Part shown: positions 26,384-35,682 of the stretch, in pieces | Layout of the letters: every line of letters starts with the position of its first letter | How positions within the stretch are numbered: position 1 is the first letter of the stretch | Assembly: GCA_041689615.1 (NCBI GenBank) | Contig: JBDNFW010000011.1 | Span: 24,090 to 88,089 of the forward strand | Reading direction: 5' to 3' | Source: UBA7359 sp041689615 | Lineage (GTDB): Bacteria; Pseudomonadota; Gammaproteobacteria; Eutrophobiales; Eutrophobiaceae | Length of the DNA: 64,000 nucleotides | The notes under the pieces: model-generated | The model's database searches: none | Told to the model about the DNA's origin: nothing | What the model saw: only the letters and a program-made list of their open reading frames with translations | Made by a program: the position numbers and the translations under genes

Positions 26384-27262
26384 ATGATGACGAAAAAAGA
26401 TAATAAACCTATTACTATATGTGAGATAGGCTGTAATCACAGAGGTGATATGAAAACTGCACTAGAGATGATAAAAATAGCTGCAGAATTTTGTAATGTA
26501 GATGTGATTAAATTTCAAAAAAGAACTAATAAAGAGTTATTAAGTGAAGAAGAGTTTGATACTCCTCATCCCGTGCCAGATAATTCATATGGTAGTACTT
26601 ACGGAGAGCATCGTGAATTTCTAGAGTTTACGCTTGATGAAAATATAAAATTAAAACAAGAATGTGAAAAATATGGTGTTGCATATAGTACATCCGTTTG
26701 GGATCTAACATCAGCAAAAGAAGTTGCTTCTATTAACCCGAGTCAAATTAAAATACCCTCAGCCATTAATACGAATAAAGAAGTATTAAATTATTTGTAT
26801 TCTAATTATGATGGTGAAATACATATTTCACTAGGGATGACTAATCGGAAAGAAGAGAGAGATATTGTGGATACAGCCATTAAACATGGCAGAAACAAAG
26901 ATATTATCTTATATCATTGTATTTCATCATACCCTGTTGAAACTAAAGACTTATACCTGTTAGAAATATCTCGGCTTATAGAAAATTACAGTGACATTGT
27001 TAAGAGCATAGGTTTTTCTGGTCACCATAAAGGTATTTCTGCTGATATCGCTGCCTTAACATTAGGGGCGACTCATTTTGAAAGACATTTCACCCTGGAT
27101 CGGACGTGGAAAGGTACAGATCATGCTGCTAGTCTGGAACCAGATGGTTTTAGAAGACTGGTAAGAGACTTGAATAGTGTTTCTATGGCTTTAGAGTCTA
27201 AGCCAAAAGAAATTCTAGACATTGAAGATATACAAAGGAAGAAGTTAAAGCATTTTTCTTGA
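26384..27262 (+). CDS. NeuB-family synthase without SAF domain
   Basis: 292 residues, shorter than the usual ~340-350 because the C-terminal SAF domain is absent. The barrel motifs are EIGCNHRGD at 14-22, IKFQKRT at 43-49, HCISSYPVE, GFSGHHKGI and THFERHFTLDR, which are the PEP- and metal-binding signatures of sialate synthases. A Shine-Dalgarno (AAGGTGG) precedes the ATG. Because the upstream gene carries a HAD phosphatase, a sugar-6-phosphate acceptor giving a 9-phosphate is a fair inference. Without the SAF Arg that normally reaches the partner's active site, substrate choice may differ. Confidence 0.85.
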   Translation: MMTKKDNKPITICEIGCNHRGDMKTALEMIKIAAEFCNVDVIKFQKRTNKELLSEEEFDTPHPVPDNSYGSTYGEHREFLEFTLDENIKLKQECEKYGVAYSTSVWDLTSAKEVASINPSQIKIPSAINTNKEVLNYLYSNYDGEIHISLGMTNRKEERDIVDTAIKHGRNKDIILYHCISSYPVETKDLYLLEISRLIENYSDIVKSIGFSGHHKGISADIAALTLGATHFERHFTLDRTWKGTDHAASLEPDGFRRLVRDLNSVSMALESKPKEILDIEDIQRKKLKHFS

Positions 27263-27362
27263 TGTTAAAATTTAAGTAAGAATTTTTTATCTGCTATTTT
27301 TATTGATTCTACAGAGTTCATTATTTTAATCTTGTTATTTATCTGTTTTTTTAAGGGTTTAA

Positions 27363-28838
27363 TTGTTGAGTAATTTAAAAAAAGAGTCTTCTTCTTTTGG
27401 TAGTGATAAAGATTATGTTTCTATCCCATTCACACCAGCACTAAAAGAATTTCATCATAGACTGACTGAATATGAATGGAAAAAAAAGATCCCGGAATGT
27501 GTTTTTATCCGTGATTATGAAAATCTGCCAATAAGCTCTTCTTTTGATATTGACTTGATGGCAAATGAAAGTGCTTGGCCTGCATTAGTTAATGTGCTTA
27601 AGTCGACTGCTGAAGTTTGTGATCTAATATTTCTTTATCGAACATCTCATGTAGGTCTTTATGTTCTTGTATTTGATGTCAACCAAGAAACAGGTATGCG
27701 TTGTTGGTCTTATTATGAAGTTCATAAAAGGTTGCACTTGAGTGAAAGATGTATTCTAACTGCGAATGACATAGAACTATCGAAAGATGAAGGTCTTCCA
27801 GTACCAACAAAATCCTGGCGGTTTTTCTTATCCCTCCATCAAGGTTTAAGAAAAGGCAAGATTGATAAATATAAAGTATTTTTGACGTCAATGCTAGACG
27901 AGGATGCAGAAGTTCAAAATCTCTGCTGTGAACGTCTTGGCCTATCTACAGAAGATATTCAATCTATCATTTCAGCACCAGAAAATTTAGATAGGTGGCG
28001 TGAAAAAACAGGTGTTCGCTATGCCGTAGGTAAAACACCACCTTCTATTTCAAAGATTTCAAAACTTAAGAAAAAACTGTCAAATAAATTTTATATTTGG
28101 AATACAAAAGGCCCTATGTTATTTACACTTCATGGTCCTGATGGTGTTGGGAAAACAACAGTTATTCAAGAAATATCAGATATTATTAATGAATATCCTT
28201 TTGCTCATGAGGTCTTTCATCACATTACAAGTTGGAAAAAGAAAGGTAATTTAGTTGATAATGCAGAGTCTTTGAATAAACTAAATATTCCATCAAACAT
28301 TGAAGCTGTTACGTTTTGGAGAAAGATGATACGTCTAGTATATCGTAATCTATCTCCAGCTATACAAGAAATATGGATTCATTCAAGTAATTACATAAAG
28401 TATTCGAGCAATCTAAATCGTCATATTTTGAATTATTTTTATAATCATAAAGTTATTGTTTGCGACCGTTACATATATGATTTATGGGCGAAGCATCAGG
28501 TAACGACAGGTTATCTGAAAATCCTTCATCCCCTCCATTATTTTTTCTGTAGAATAATTCGTCTCCCGACAAGAGCATTTATTATTACTGATGAGCCTTC
28601 AGAAATATATAAACGGAAGCAAGAACTCTCTCTAAATCAAATAACACAATATCAAAAAGTGATTGAGAATATTATCAACCGTATTGGTGTGCCAAAAAAG
28701 AAAATTTCTGTTTCAGGTCGATTGCCGAAAGAGATAGCTCAAGAAATTGTTGAAATTATTCTTGAAGATATAGAACCTGATGTTTTTAATTTTATACGTG
28801 AAGAAGTGGCAAAAGTTAAACTAGAAGTTAAGAATTGA
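27363..28838 (+). CDS. Nucleotidyltransferase-like domain fused to thymidylate-kinase-like P-loop domain
   Basis: 491 residues starting at TTG 27363. The N-terminal ~230 residues include SSSFDIDLMAN at 58-68, reminiscent of the D-x-D of minimal nucleotidyltransferases. The C-terminal part has a P-loop LHGPDGVGKTT at 256-266 and CDRY at 367-370 (the DRY motif of thymidylate kinases). Fusions of this kind turn up in surface-polysaccharide loci with no defined reaction I know of. It could be a sugar or nucleoside-phosphate kinase serving the adjacent synthase and CMP-transferase, which is inference. The 100-bp gap before it is U-rich on the message. Confidence 0.65.
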   Translation: MLSNLKKESSSFGSDKDYVSIPFTPALKEFHHRLTEYEWKKKIPECVFIRDYENLPISSSFDIDLMANESAWPALVNVLKSTAEVCDLIFLYRTSHVGLYVLVFDVNQETGMRCWSYYEVHKRLHLSERCILTANDIELSKDEGLPVPTKSWRFFLSLHQGLRKGKIDKYKVFLTSMLDEDAEVQNLCCERLGLSTEDIQSIISAPENLDRWREKTGVRYAVGKTPPSISKISKLKKKLSNKFYIWNTKGPMLFTLHGPDGVGKTTVIQEISDIINEYPFAHEVFHHITSWKKKGNLVDNAESLNKLNIPSNIEAVTFWRKMIRLVYRNLSPAIQEIWIHSSNYIKYSSNLNRHILNYFYNHKVIVCDRYIYDLWAKHQVTTGYLKILHPLHYFFCRIIRLPTRAFIITDEPSEIYKRKQELSLNQITQYQKVIENIINRIGVPKKKISVSGRLPKEIAQEIVEIILEDIEPDVFNFIREEVAKVKLEVKN

Positions 28839-28914
28839 TCACACAAATATTAATATGATTAATATTTTAGGAAATCTGAATTCTTCAGAATATTTAACTT
28901 TGATGAGGTAAAAA

Positions 28915-29805
28915 ATGACAAAACGTAAGATCAATATCGGTGGTGGGAGCATCTGGTTTTCAGAAGGGTGGGATGTTCTCGATAATGCTCCTGTTGAATA
29001 TGGTAAACCATGGCAACATAAAGGAAAATGTTGGGATTCTAATTTACCGAATGACACTTATGATATTGTCTTTTCAAGCCATATGTTAGAACACGTACCT
29101 CACTTCAGGCTTGAGAAAACAATTTCTGAATTTAATCGAATAATGAAAGTAGGTGGCACGCTTAGAATACTTGTGCCGAGTTTAAAAAAAGCAGCCGAGG
29201 CATATGTAAACAATGATGTAACATTTTTTAGCGGTTCTAAGCACTACAGTGATCATATGGGAATAGGGGCCAGCTTTATGAGGCTTTTAATTTCTCCTGG
29301 AGGCCAAACATTAGCTATTAGCAGAGAGATGGATGAAATACTTGGTGGTTATGCGCATCTCTATTCGTTTGATTTTGAAATGCTCAGTAGAGTATTGGAA
29401 AAATGGGGTTTCGGTGAAATAAAAGAGTGTTCTCCTGGGCAATCTGCAATTGAAGAGTTGCGAGATCACCAACATGTTGTGTGTGATGCAAAGCGTTATG
29501 CTATGAGTGACTCATTTGTTCGTGAAAAAAAATACATAGAGCCGGGAATGAATAGTTATGTAAGTGGTTTTGATAAAACATCTACAAGGCAATTAGTTGT
29601 TGAAGCGAAAAAACGCACATCAATAACTTATGAATTTGAGAAAGAATATCCTTATAATCAAATGTCTCGATTTAATTCTCCCATTGATCGGATAAAGCTT
29701 ATGATAGTTCACTTTGTTTGTAGCTGCGTTGATTCAACTTATAATTTAGCAAAGAGAATAGGGCTAATAAAGCTTGTGAAATGGTTGATTAAAGTAGGCA
29801 ACTAA
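28915..29805 (+). CDS. Class I SAM methyltransferase (Methyltransf_11-like)
   Basis: 296 residues. INIGGGSIWFSEGWDVLDN at 6-24 and YDIVFSSHMLEHVPHF around 46-61 match the SAM-binding and post-II motifs of small-molecule methyltransferases (EH dipeptide included). A gap of 76 bp precedes it, with a GATGAGGTAAAA Shine-Dalgarno region 5 to 15 bases before the ATG. The C-terminus ends with a hydrophobic segment (IVHFVCSCVDSTYNLAK) that may be membrane-associated. The methyl acceptor in the glycan cannot be told. Confidence 0.8.
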   Translation: MTKRKINIGGGSIWFSEGWDVLDNAPVEYGKPWQHKGKCWDSNLPNDTYDIVFSSHMLEHVPHFRLEKTISEFNRIMKVGGTLRILVPSLKKAAEAYVNNDVTFFSGSKHYSDHMGIGASFMRLLISPGGQTLAISREMDEILGGYAHLYSFDFEMLSRVLEKWGFGEIKECSPGQSAIEELRDHQHVVCDAKRYAMSDSFVREKKYIEPGMNSYVSGFDKTSTRQLVVEAKKRTSITYEFEKEYPYNQMSRFNSPIDRIKLMIVHFVCSCVDSTYNLAKRIGLIKLVKWLIKVGN

Positions 29806-29928
29806 ACAGTATAGGCCTCGTCTATTTTTCAATGTTAATAAATATATTGAAAAGACTTCACTTGTTATCAACTAATGATGATGATTAGAAATATTTTAAA
29901 ACATTAAATAATCTATTTTACTAGTTGC

Positions 29929-31599
29929 GTGATAACGCATCAAGTATGCGCAATTGAATTACTCTATATTTTGTCGAAATCAGAACTACACCTTTCTCTA
30001 AATACATTGCCACATAAAAATCTAGGTGATGATAATGAAGAATTTATTTGGCCAACGCCGTATTTATCATATCTTAATATATCTGCAAGTATAACAGCAG
30101 CACTTGTAAAGATAATATATGGTGAAGGCTTGTCTGAAAACATGAAGCTAGGTTCAGTTTCGATTTTATCAGTAATAAATATTGATCTAATTAGAATAGC
30201 AAAAGCTGTTATCGATGATTATTATGCATCAATAAAAAATCAATCAATAAATATTGACACTTATGATTACCCTGTATCATTCTGTATTCTTAACGAAGAT
30301 GAAAGCGTTCTCAATGAATTAAAGTGCATAAGCGAAATTTACCCCACAACTACAAAGTCTGTTTCTATAAAACAAAAGCTAATTAATGTCGCTCGTCGAA
30401 GCAAAACAAAATTAGATGTAAATATAAAAAGTAAATTTAAGCGTTACGATCTTCAAAATGAATGCCCCTTGCTTCGTCAACATATGTTAGCTATTGGTAT
30501 AGAACCTGTAAATATACGCCCTGAACTCTGGTCGTGGACTTCAAATAATACAAAAAATGACGAGGTATATGAACTTGTCTCAGTAATCATAAGTGAGTTT
30601 GAGAAAATACTAATCAAGCAAAACATTACGCATAGAATTATAAATAAAGCAAAAATTATTGCCCGGATATTTTTAGTTGAAAGATTAAAGCAGGCCTTAG
30701 ATAAAGCATTATTTATTAAAGGTGTAAAGTTTGACAATGTTGCAGGGGAAGTGTTAGTCGGTGGCACGCCACAGCAAAATGGACGCTTGTTAAACTGGAA
30801 ATATCAAATGATGGGTCGTAAAGTGTGGCGATTTGCACATGGTGGAGATCGTGCGTTTTATGATGATGTGCATTGGGGGCTTTCAGAATTACCGTATTGT
30901 GGGGTATACCATGTGCATGGTAAAGGCGAATCATCGGCGTTGACGTCTAAGCTTGAACGTCAGGCGACATTTTATATGCCGGAATATAAACCAGAAATTG
31001 TTGCAGTTGGTTCTGTTAAAAACCAATTAATTTGGAATAAATCAACATTAGAAGAAAGCAAGCACAATAGATTAAGAAATAAAAAAAATATCGTTCTTGT
31101 TGCAGGTTCGTTTCTTGGAGAAAAAGATATGGGGCCATTTGAATTTAAGATGCCGGATCCTTTGATTGCCGATACTCAAGCATGGGTTATCAAAACTTTA
31201 AAGGCAATGAAATATAATGTATCTATAAAAGTTCATCCCGGTGGTCATTATCATAATTTAAAGATCCAGGAGCAATGGGGGGTACCTGTTTTAAAGGGGA
31301 GGTTTGATGACTATGCAAATAGTGCAAATGTATATGTATTTGATTTTGCAGGCACAGCATTTTTTGACGCTCTTGCTTCAGATAAAGGGGTAGTTTTATT
31401 AGATTTGAAAAACAGACCATTTAACATAGATGCATTCGCAGACTTAAATCAACGGTGTCAAATAGTTTCTGCAAAGCCGGATCAGTTTAATCGGATTCGT
31501 TTTGACATTAATGAATTGAAAGATGCTGTAGAAAAAGCTATGGAAAGCGAAGGATGCCCAGACTGGTTTGCTGATAAGTATTTTTGGGGAGATAATTAA
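29929..31599 (+). CDS. Probable glycosyltransferase (surface polysaccharide, GT-B-like C-terminal half)
   Basis: 556 residues, GTG start. The C-terminal ~240 residues show the hallmarks of a GT-B-fold surface-polysaccharide transferase: KVHPGGHYH from 434, and a loop VFDFAGTAFFDALASDKGVVLLDL reminiscent of capsule or CDP-glycerol-type transferases that select among residues near a donor. The N-terminal half matches nothing I recognise and may hold an acceptor-binding domain. It precedes the asparagine-synthase-like gene. Two such proteins (this and the one at 13,806) could use CMP-nonulosonates. Confidence 0.55.
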   Translation: MITHQVCAIELLYILSKSELHLSLNTLPHKNLGDDNEEFIWPTPYLSYLNISASITAALVKIIYGEGLSENMKLGSVSILSVINIDLIRIAKAVIDDYYASIKNQSINIDTYDYPVSFCILNEDESVLNELKCISEIYPTTTKSVSIKQKLINVARRSKTKLDVNIKSKFKRYDLQNECPLLRQHMLAIGIEPVNIRPELWSWTSNNTKNDEVYELVSVIISEFEKILIKQNITHRIINKAKIIARIFLVERLKQALDKALFIKGVKFDNVAGEVLVGGTPQQNGRLLNWKYQMMGRKVWRFAHGGDRAFYDDVHWGLSELPYCGVYHVHGKGESSALTSKLERQATFYMPEYKPEIVAVGSVKNQLIWNKSTLEESKHNRLRNKKNIVLVAGSFLGEKDMGPFEFKMPDPLIADTQAWVIKTLKAMKYNVSIKVHPGGHYHNLKIQEQWGVPVLKGRFDDYANSANVYVFDFAGTAFFDALASDKGVVLLDLKNRPFNIDAFADLNQRCQIVSAKPDQFNRIRFDINELKDAVEKAMESEGCPDWFADKYFWGDN

Positions 31600-31655
31600 G
31601 TATAATTAATATTGAGCGAAATAAATTTGGACGTCATATAAAGAATAATTATTTT

Positions 31656-33314
31656 GTGTCGCAAATTCTTATTGGAGAATCAACAGTATGGAAATATATG
31701 GAATATTCATCTGTTGAAATATGGTATGCAGGCAATAAAAAAGCTGTTCAGAATATTGTCAAATCTCTGTTAGATGTAGGAATAAGTACTGAATCACTAA
31801 TGAAATTACTTTCTAAAAGTAATGCGTCATTTTCTGTTATAGCTAAAATTGAAAAAACAATATTTGCGTTTACTGATTATTGTCGAAGTTATCCTATTTT
31901 TTACTCTATTCAAGAGAATGAAATACTAATTAGTAATGATGCGAATAAGCTTAAGGATAATTTAAAATATACAAATGTAATTAGCGAATCAGTTTTTGAT
32001 TGTCTTGCTCTTGGCTATGTTACTGGGAATAAGACGTTGTATTCAAATCTCAAGCAATTAAGTGTCTGTGAATATTTATTGCTTAATCATGATTCATCTT
32101 CCCCAGAATTTGGAAAATATTATTTGTATCACAGTAGACGCGATGAAATTGAAGGTTCAGAAGATTATTTTGTAGCTAAATTAGGCGAAGTTATAGATGG
32201 CTCAATCCAACGTCTTATAAACAGCGCAAATAATGCTGCTATTGTTGTTCCTATTAGTGGCGGGCTTGATTCAAGGTTAGTGTTGGCAAAATTAGTTGAA
32301 CATGGATATAAAAATTTAAGTTCTTTTTCATATGGGCCAAAGGGCAATGCTGATGCGAGAATAGGGAAAGATGTTTCGGCGCAACTTGGTGTTCCATGGG
32401 AATTTGTTTCTATTAGTACTAAGGAAACGAAGTCATTTTACCAGTCAGAAACAAGAAAAGAATACAGTGCCTTTGCTGATGGCTTAAATGTTATTCCAAA
32501 CTATCAAGATCTATTACCCATATATAAATTAAAAAAAGCAGGGCGCTTATCTACAGACACTTTAATTGTAAATGGCCAAAGTGGAGATTTTAATAGTGGT
32601 GGGCATCTCCCTGAGAGCTTAATGAGTCACGAGGCAACATTAGATGATTTGGTGTCAGAGTTAATAAAAAAACATTATAGTCTCTGGGGAAAATTATTAA
32701 CTGAAAATAATATAAAAAAAATAAATGAAAATATCATCCAACACTTAATAAATTCTGATGAAAAATCGATACATGATGAATTGACGAGTAATGAATTGGC
32801 GAATTTATACGAGCGCTGGGAGTTTGAAGAGCGTCAAATTAAATATATCGTTAATGGACAACGTGTCTATGATTATTTCTCCTTGGATTGGCGGTTACCT
32901 TTATGGGATGGAGAGTTTGTAAGGTTTTGGTGTCACGTGCCGGTTGAATTACGTTATAAACAAAAACTTTATCGGAAATATCTGTCATCCTGGAATTACA
33001 AAGAGTTGTTTAAAGAGTTTAATCCTCCTATTAGCGCGTGGAGTAAAAAAGCCTCTTGCGCCATTGTTCCGTTATCATTGTTATTAAGAGTTACTCTTGG
33101 GCGTCGACGACGAAATTATTTAATAAAATATTTTGATTATATTTCTCGCTATGGAAATCATTACCACTCATTTGGCTTTAAGACATTTTCAGAAAATATC
33201 CATGAAATAAAAAATCCGTTCTCACTTTACACACTGTCGTGGTTATGTGAACAAGGTTTGTCCTCCTATATAGACGAATTTGGTCTAGATCCTCTTTTTG
33301 ATAAACAAGCTTAG
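31656..33314 (+). CDS. Asparagine-synthase-like protein, C-terminal amidotransferase domain intact, no N-terminal Cys
   Basis: 552 residues from GTG 31656. The synthetase half has the PP-loop VVPISGGLDSRLVLAKL with SGGLDS at 201-206. The N-terminal half looks like a degenerate glutaminase domain: class II glutaminases start Met-Cys, and no such Cys exists here. The frame stays open upstream from 31,599 and reads like protein (for example IERNKFGRHIKNNYF), so an ATT start near 31,605-31,611 is possible. Such variants usually use free ammonia or another nucleophile. The canonical AsnB type in this locus is the gene at 42,726. The target is probably a carboxylate on a sugar acid. Confidence 0.75.
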   Translation: MSQILIGESTVWKYMEYSSVEIWYAGNKKAVQNIVKSLLDVGISTESLMKLLSKSNASFSVIAKIEKTIFAFTDYCRSYPIFYSIQENEILISNDANKLKDNLKYTNVISESVFDCLALGYVTGNKTLYSNLKQLSVCEYLLLNHDSSSPEFGKYYLYHSRRDEIEGSEDYFVAKLGEVIDGSIQRLINSANNAAIVVPISGGLDSRLVLAKLVEHGYKNLSSFSYGPKGNADARIGKDVSAQLGVPWEFVSISTKETKSFYQSETRKEYSAFADGLNVIPNYQDLLPIYKLKKAGRLSTDTLIVNGQSGDFNSGGHLPESLMSHEATLDDLVSELIKKHYSLWGKLLTENNIKKINENIIQHLINSDEKSIHDELTSNELANLYERWEFEERQIKYIVNGQRVYDYFSLDWRLPLWDGEFVRFWCHVPVELRYKQKLYRKYLSSWNYKELFKEFNPPISAWSKKASCAIVPLSLLLRVTLGRRRRNYLIKYFDYISRYGNHYHSFGFKTFSENIHEIKNPFSLYTLSWLCEQGLSSYIDEFGLDPLFDKQA

Positions 33315-33320
33315 TTCATA

Positions 33321-34562
33321 ATGAGAGTTTTATACCTTTGCCGTGTATTTTCTGGTTTTGAAACGAGTCTAGTAAATAAAGAGTGGAAGCCTACAGGGGT
33401 TCCGACTATATATAAGATGATAGAAGCTTTTGATAAAAGCGAGCATGAATTGCACTTTATTATGACTAATTGGGGTGTGGGTAGTAATTACGAATCATTT
33501 ATAGCTGATAAAAATGATCACGAGATTGTATTAAAAGGCTTAAATAATTCCATACATTATATTGCCGGCGAAAACCGTCACCCTAAAATACTGGGCCGTT
33601 TACGTGCTAAATTGGCGGAGGTGCGGCGCGTATGGGTGGTGTTAAAACAAGTTTATTTATTTAAACCTGAACTTGTCTATGTCGATCGAAGCAATCTTTT
33701 GTCAGCTGCAATGATTTCTCGTTTTTTAAAATATCCAGTCGTGTTAAGGGTAATGGGTGTTTACCCTTCAATGTGGGAAATATTGAAAGGTGCTAGTTTA
33801 AGAAATAAGATAGATCGATGGGCTTTTCGCTCACCATTTAAACTTGTTGTTTGCACAGAAGATGGTTCGGGAGGTGAAAAATGGATGCAGAACGCGTTAT
33901 CTTCTAATGTTTCACGAACTATGATGTTAAATGGAATTGCTGTAAGTAATGCAGATAGTGAATTACCTGCGGAATTAAAAGAAATATCACAGTCAAAATT
34001 AAATATCATGTTTATAGGGCGATTAGAGAAAACAAAAGGATGCGTTCAGTTTGTTGAAGCCTTGATAAAACTATATGCAGAGCATAAAAATAATATTAAT
34101 GCGATAGTCATAGGCACAGGTATAGAAAAAGATAATTTAAAGAAAAAAATTGAAAATGCAGGTGCAGATTCAATGTTTTTATTTATTGATAGGGTCTCAC
34201 ATTCAACGATCCATGCAGTTCATCAATATGCAGATGTTTACGTTTCTCTAAATAATTTGGGTAATTTAAGTAATGCTAATTTGGAATGCTTTTATGATGG
34301 GATGTGCGTGATAATGCCTGAGTCACAACCCGATAAAGGGGTTGATGTGTCGACAGATTTGATTGTCCCGGAAGATGCTGTAATTCGTGTCCCATGGGAA
34401 AATCAATCGGATGCTTTAGCAAATAAAATAAAAATGATTCTTAATGAACGTGAATTATGCGCTCAATATGGGGAGAGAATAAAAAAAGTGTCTAGAGTGA
34501 TTCTCAAGACATGGGATGAAAGAATTAACGAAGAAATGGAACTGTTGCAAAAAATAATATGA
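33321..34562 (+). CDS. Glycosyltransferase, GT4 family
   Basis: 413 residues, GT-B fold. Donor-side motif NIMFIGRLEKTKGCVQFVEA is near residues 230-249, with a later EAxxxG-type stretch (NANLECFYDGMCVIMPES) in place of the usual E-x7-E. It moves a sugar from a nucleotide donor to the growing lipid-linked oligosaccharide at the cytoplasmic face. It follows the asparagine-synthase-like gene by 6 bp. The last Glu of the common E-x7-E signature is not evident, so activity is likely but not certain. Confidence 0.82.
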   Translation: MRVLYLCRVFSGFETSLVNKEWKPTGVPTIYKMIEAFDKSEHELHFIMTNWGVGSNYESFIADKNDHEIVLKGLNNSIHYIAGENRHPKILGRLRAKLAEVRRVWVVLKQVYLFKPELVYVDRSNLLSAAMISRFLKYPVVLRVMGVYPSMWEILKGASLRNKIDRWAFRSPFKLVVCTEDGSGGEKWMQNALSSNVSRTMMLNGIAVSNADSELPAELKEISQSKLNIMFIGRLEKTKGCVQFVEALIKLYAEHKNNINAIVIGTGIEKDNLKKKIENAGADSMFLFIDRVSHSTIHAVHQYADVYVSLNNLGNLSNANLECFYDGMCVIMPESQPDKGVDVSTDLIVPEDAVIRVPWENQSDALANKIKMILNERELCAQYGERIKKVSRVILKTWDERINEEMELLQKII

Positions 34563-34590
34563 ATTTAAGTTTATTGTTATAGGAAATATC

Positions 34591-35667
34591 TTGACTAAAT
34601 TAATTAGTGTCGTTGGCGCAAGACCACAGTTTATTAAAGCGTCAATCTTAATAAAAGAATTACAAAAAAAAGACAATTGCGAACATATTCTCATTCATAC
34701 TGGGCAACATTATGACCAAAATATGTCCAAGATATTTTTTGATGAATTAGGTATCCAGTCGCCAGATTATAATCTAGAAGTAGGCTCTGGAAGACACGGT
34801 GCTCAAACTGGACAAATGATTGAAAAATTAGAAGATGTTTTTCTAGATGAAAAACCAGACTGGGTTATAGTTTATGGAGATACAAACTCTACACTTGCTG
34901 CAGCACTAGCGGCATCAAAATTACATATTCCTATTGCACATGTTGAAGCAGGATTGCGTTCATATAACAAGACGATGCCTGAGGAAATCAACAGAGTTCT
35001 TGTTGACCATTTATCGAGTATGTTATTGGTCCCTACCGAGACGGCAGTTAATAATCTTCTTCGAGAAGGTTTTAGTGAAAAATATATACATTTAGTAGGT
35101 GATGTGATGTATGACTCGGTGCTGCATTATAAAGATTTTATTAAATCGGATAACTCAAGTGAACCGTATCTTTTGGCCACTGTGCATAGAGCTGAAAATA
35201 CAGATGATAAAGAAAGACTAAGTAGCATATTTGAGATGCTAATTGATTTGTCAAAGAAAATGCCCGTTATAATTCCATTGCATCCTAGAACGCGATCCGC
35301 ATTAGATAATCTGGGCTTAATATCAAAAGTTGAAAAGCATTTAACCATTAAACCACCTGTTAGTTATCTTGAATTATTAAATTATGAAAAAAATGCTCGT
35401 TTAATTATTACTGATTCTGGCGGTATACAAAAAGAAGCCTTTTTTATAAAAACGCCTTGTGTGACTTTGCGCGATGAAACCGAATGGGTTGAGCTTATGG
35501 AAAGGGGATGTAATCTTTTGGTTCCACCCACTGATAAAGAGACAATGTTGAAGAAAATAAATGAATATTTGGACAATATCGATATCTTGCTAGAACAAGA
35601 TGTATGGAGTGGTTTGTATGGGAGTGGTAAAGCCTGTTCAAAAATTTCCAACTTACTTCTAAATTAA
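34591..35667 (+). CDS. wbpI: Non-hydrolysing UDP-GlcNAc 2-epimerase family (WecB/WbpI-like)
   Basis: 358 residues from TTG 34591, preceded by AGGAAA five bases upstream. VVGARPQFIKAS (7-18), HTGQHYDQNMS, HVEAGLRS and TDSGGIQKEAFF identify the family. The tail of that block, TLRDETEWVE, is characteristic of WbpI/FnlC-type members that act on UDP-GlcNAc3NAcA or related sugars. It inverts C2 to make the manno-configured sugar. WbpB, WbpD and WbpE types follow at 36,946-39,610, so UDP-ManNAc3NAcA is the expected product. WecB-type UDP-ManNAc supply for the nonulosonic genes is an alternative. Confidence 0.85.
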   Translation: MTKLISVVGARPQFIKASILIKELQKKDNCEHILIHTGQHYDQNMSKIFFDELGIQSPDYNLEVGSGRHGAQTGQMIEKLEDVFLDEKPDWVIVYGDTNSTLAAALAASKLHIPIAHVEAGLRSYNKTMPEEINRVLVDHLSSMLLVPTETAVNNLLREGFSEKYIHLVGDVMYDSVLHYKDFIKSDNSSEPYLLATVHRAENTDDKERLSSIFEMLIDLSKKMPVIIPLHPRTRSALDNLGLISKVEKHLTIKPPVSYLELLNYEKNARLIITDSGGIQKEAFFIKTPCVTLRDETEWVELMERGCNLLVPPTDKETMLKKINEYLDNIDILLEQDVWSGLYGSGKACSKISNLLLN

Positions 35668-35682
35668 TAATTACAAAATAAG

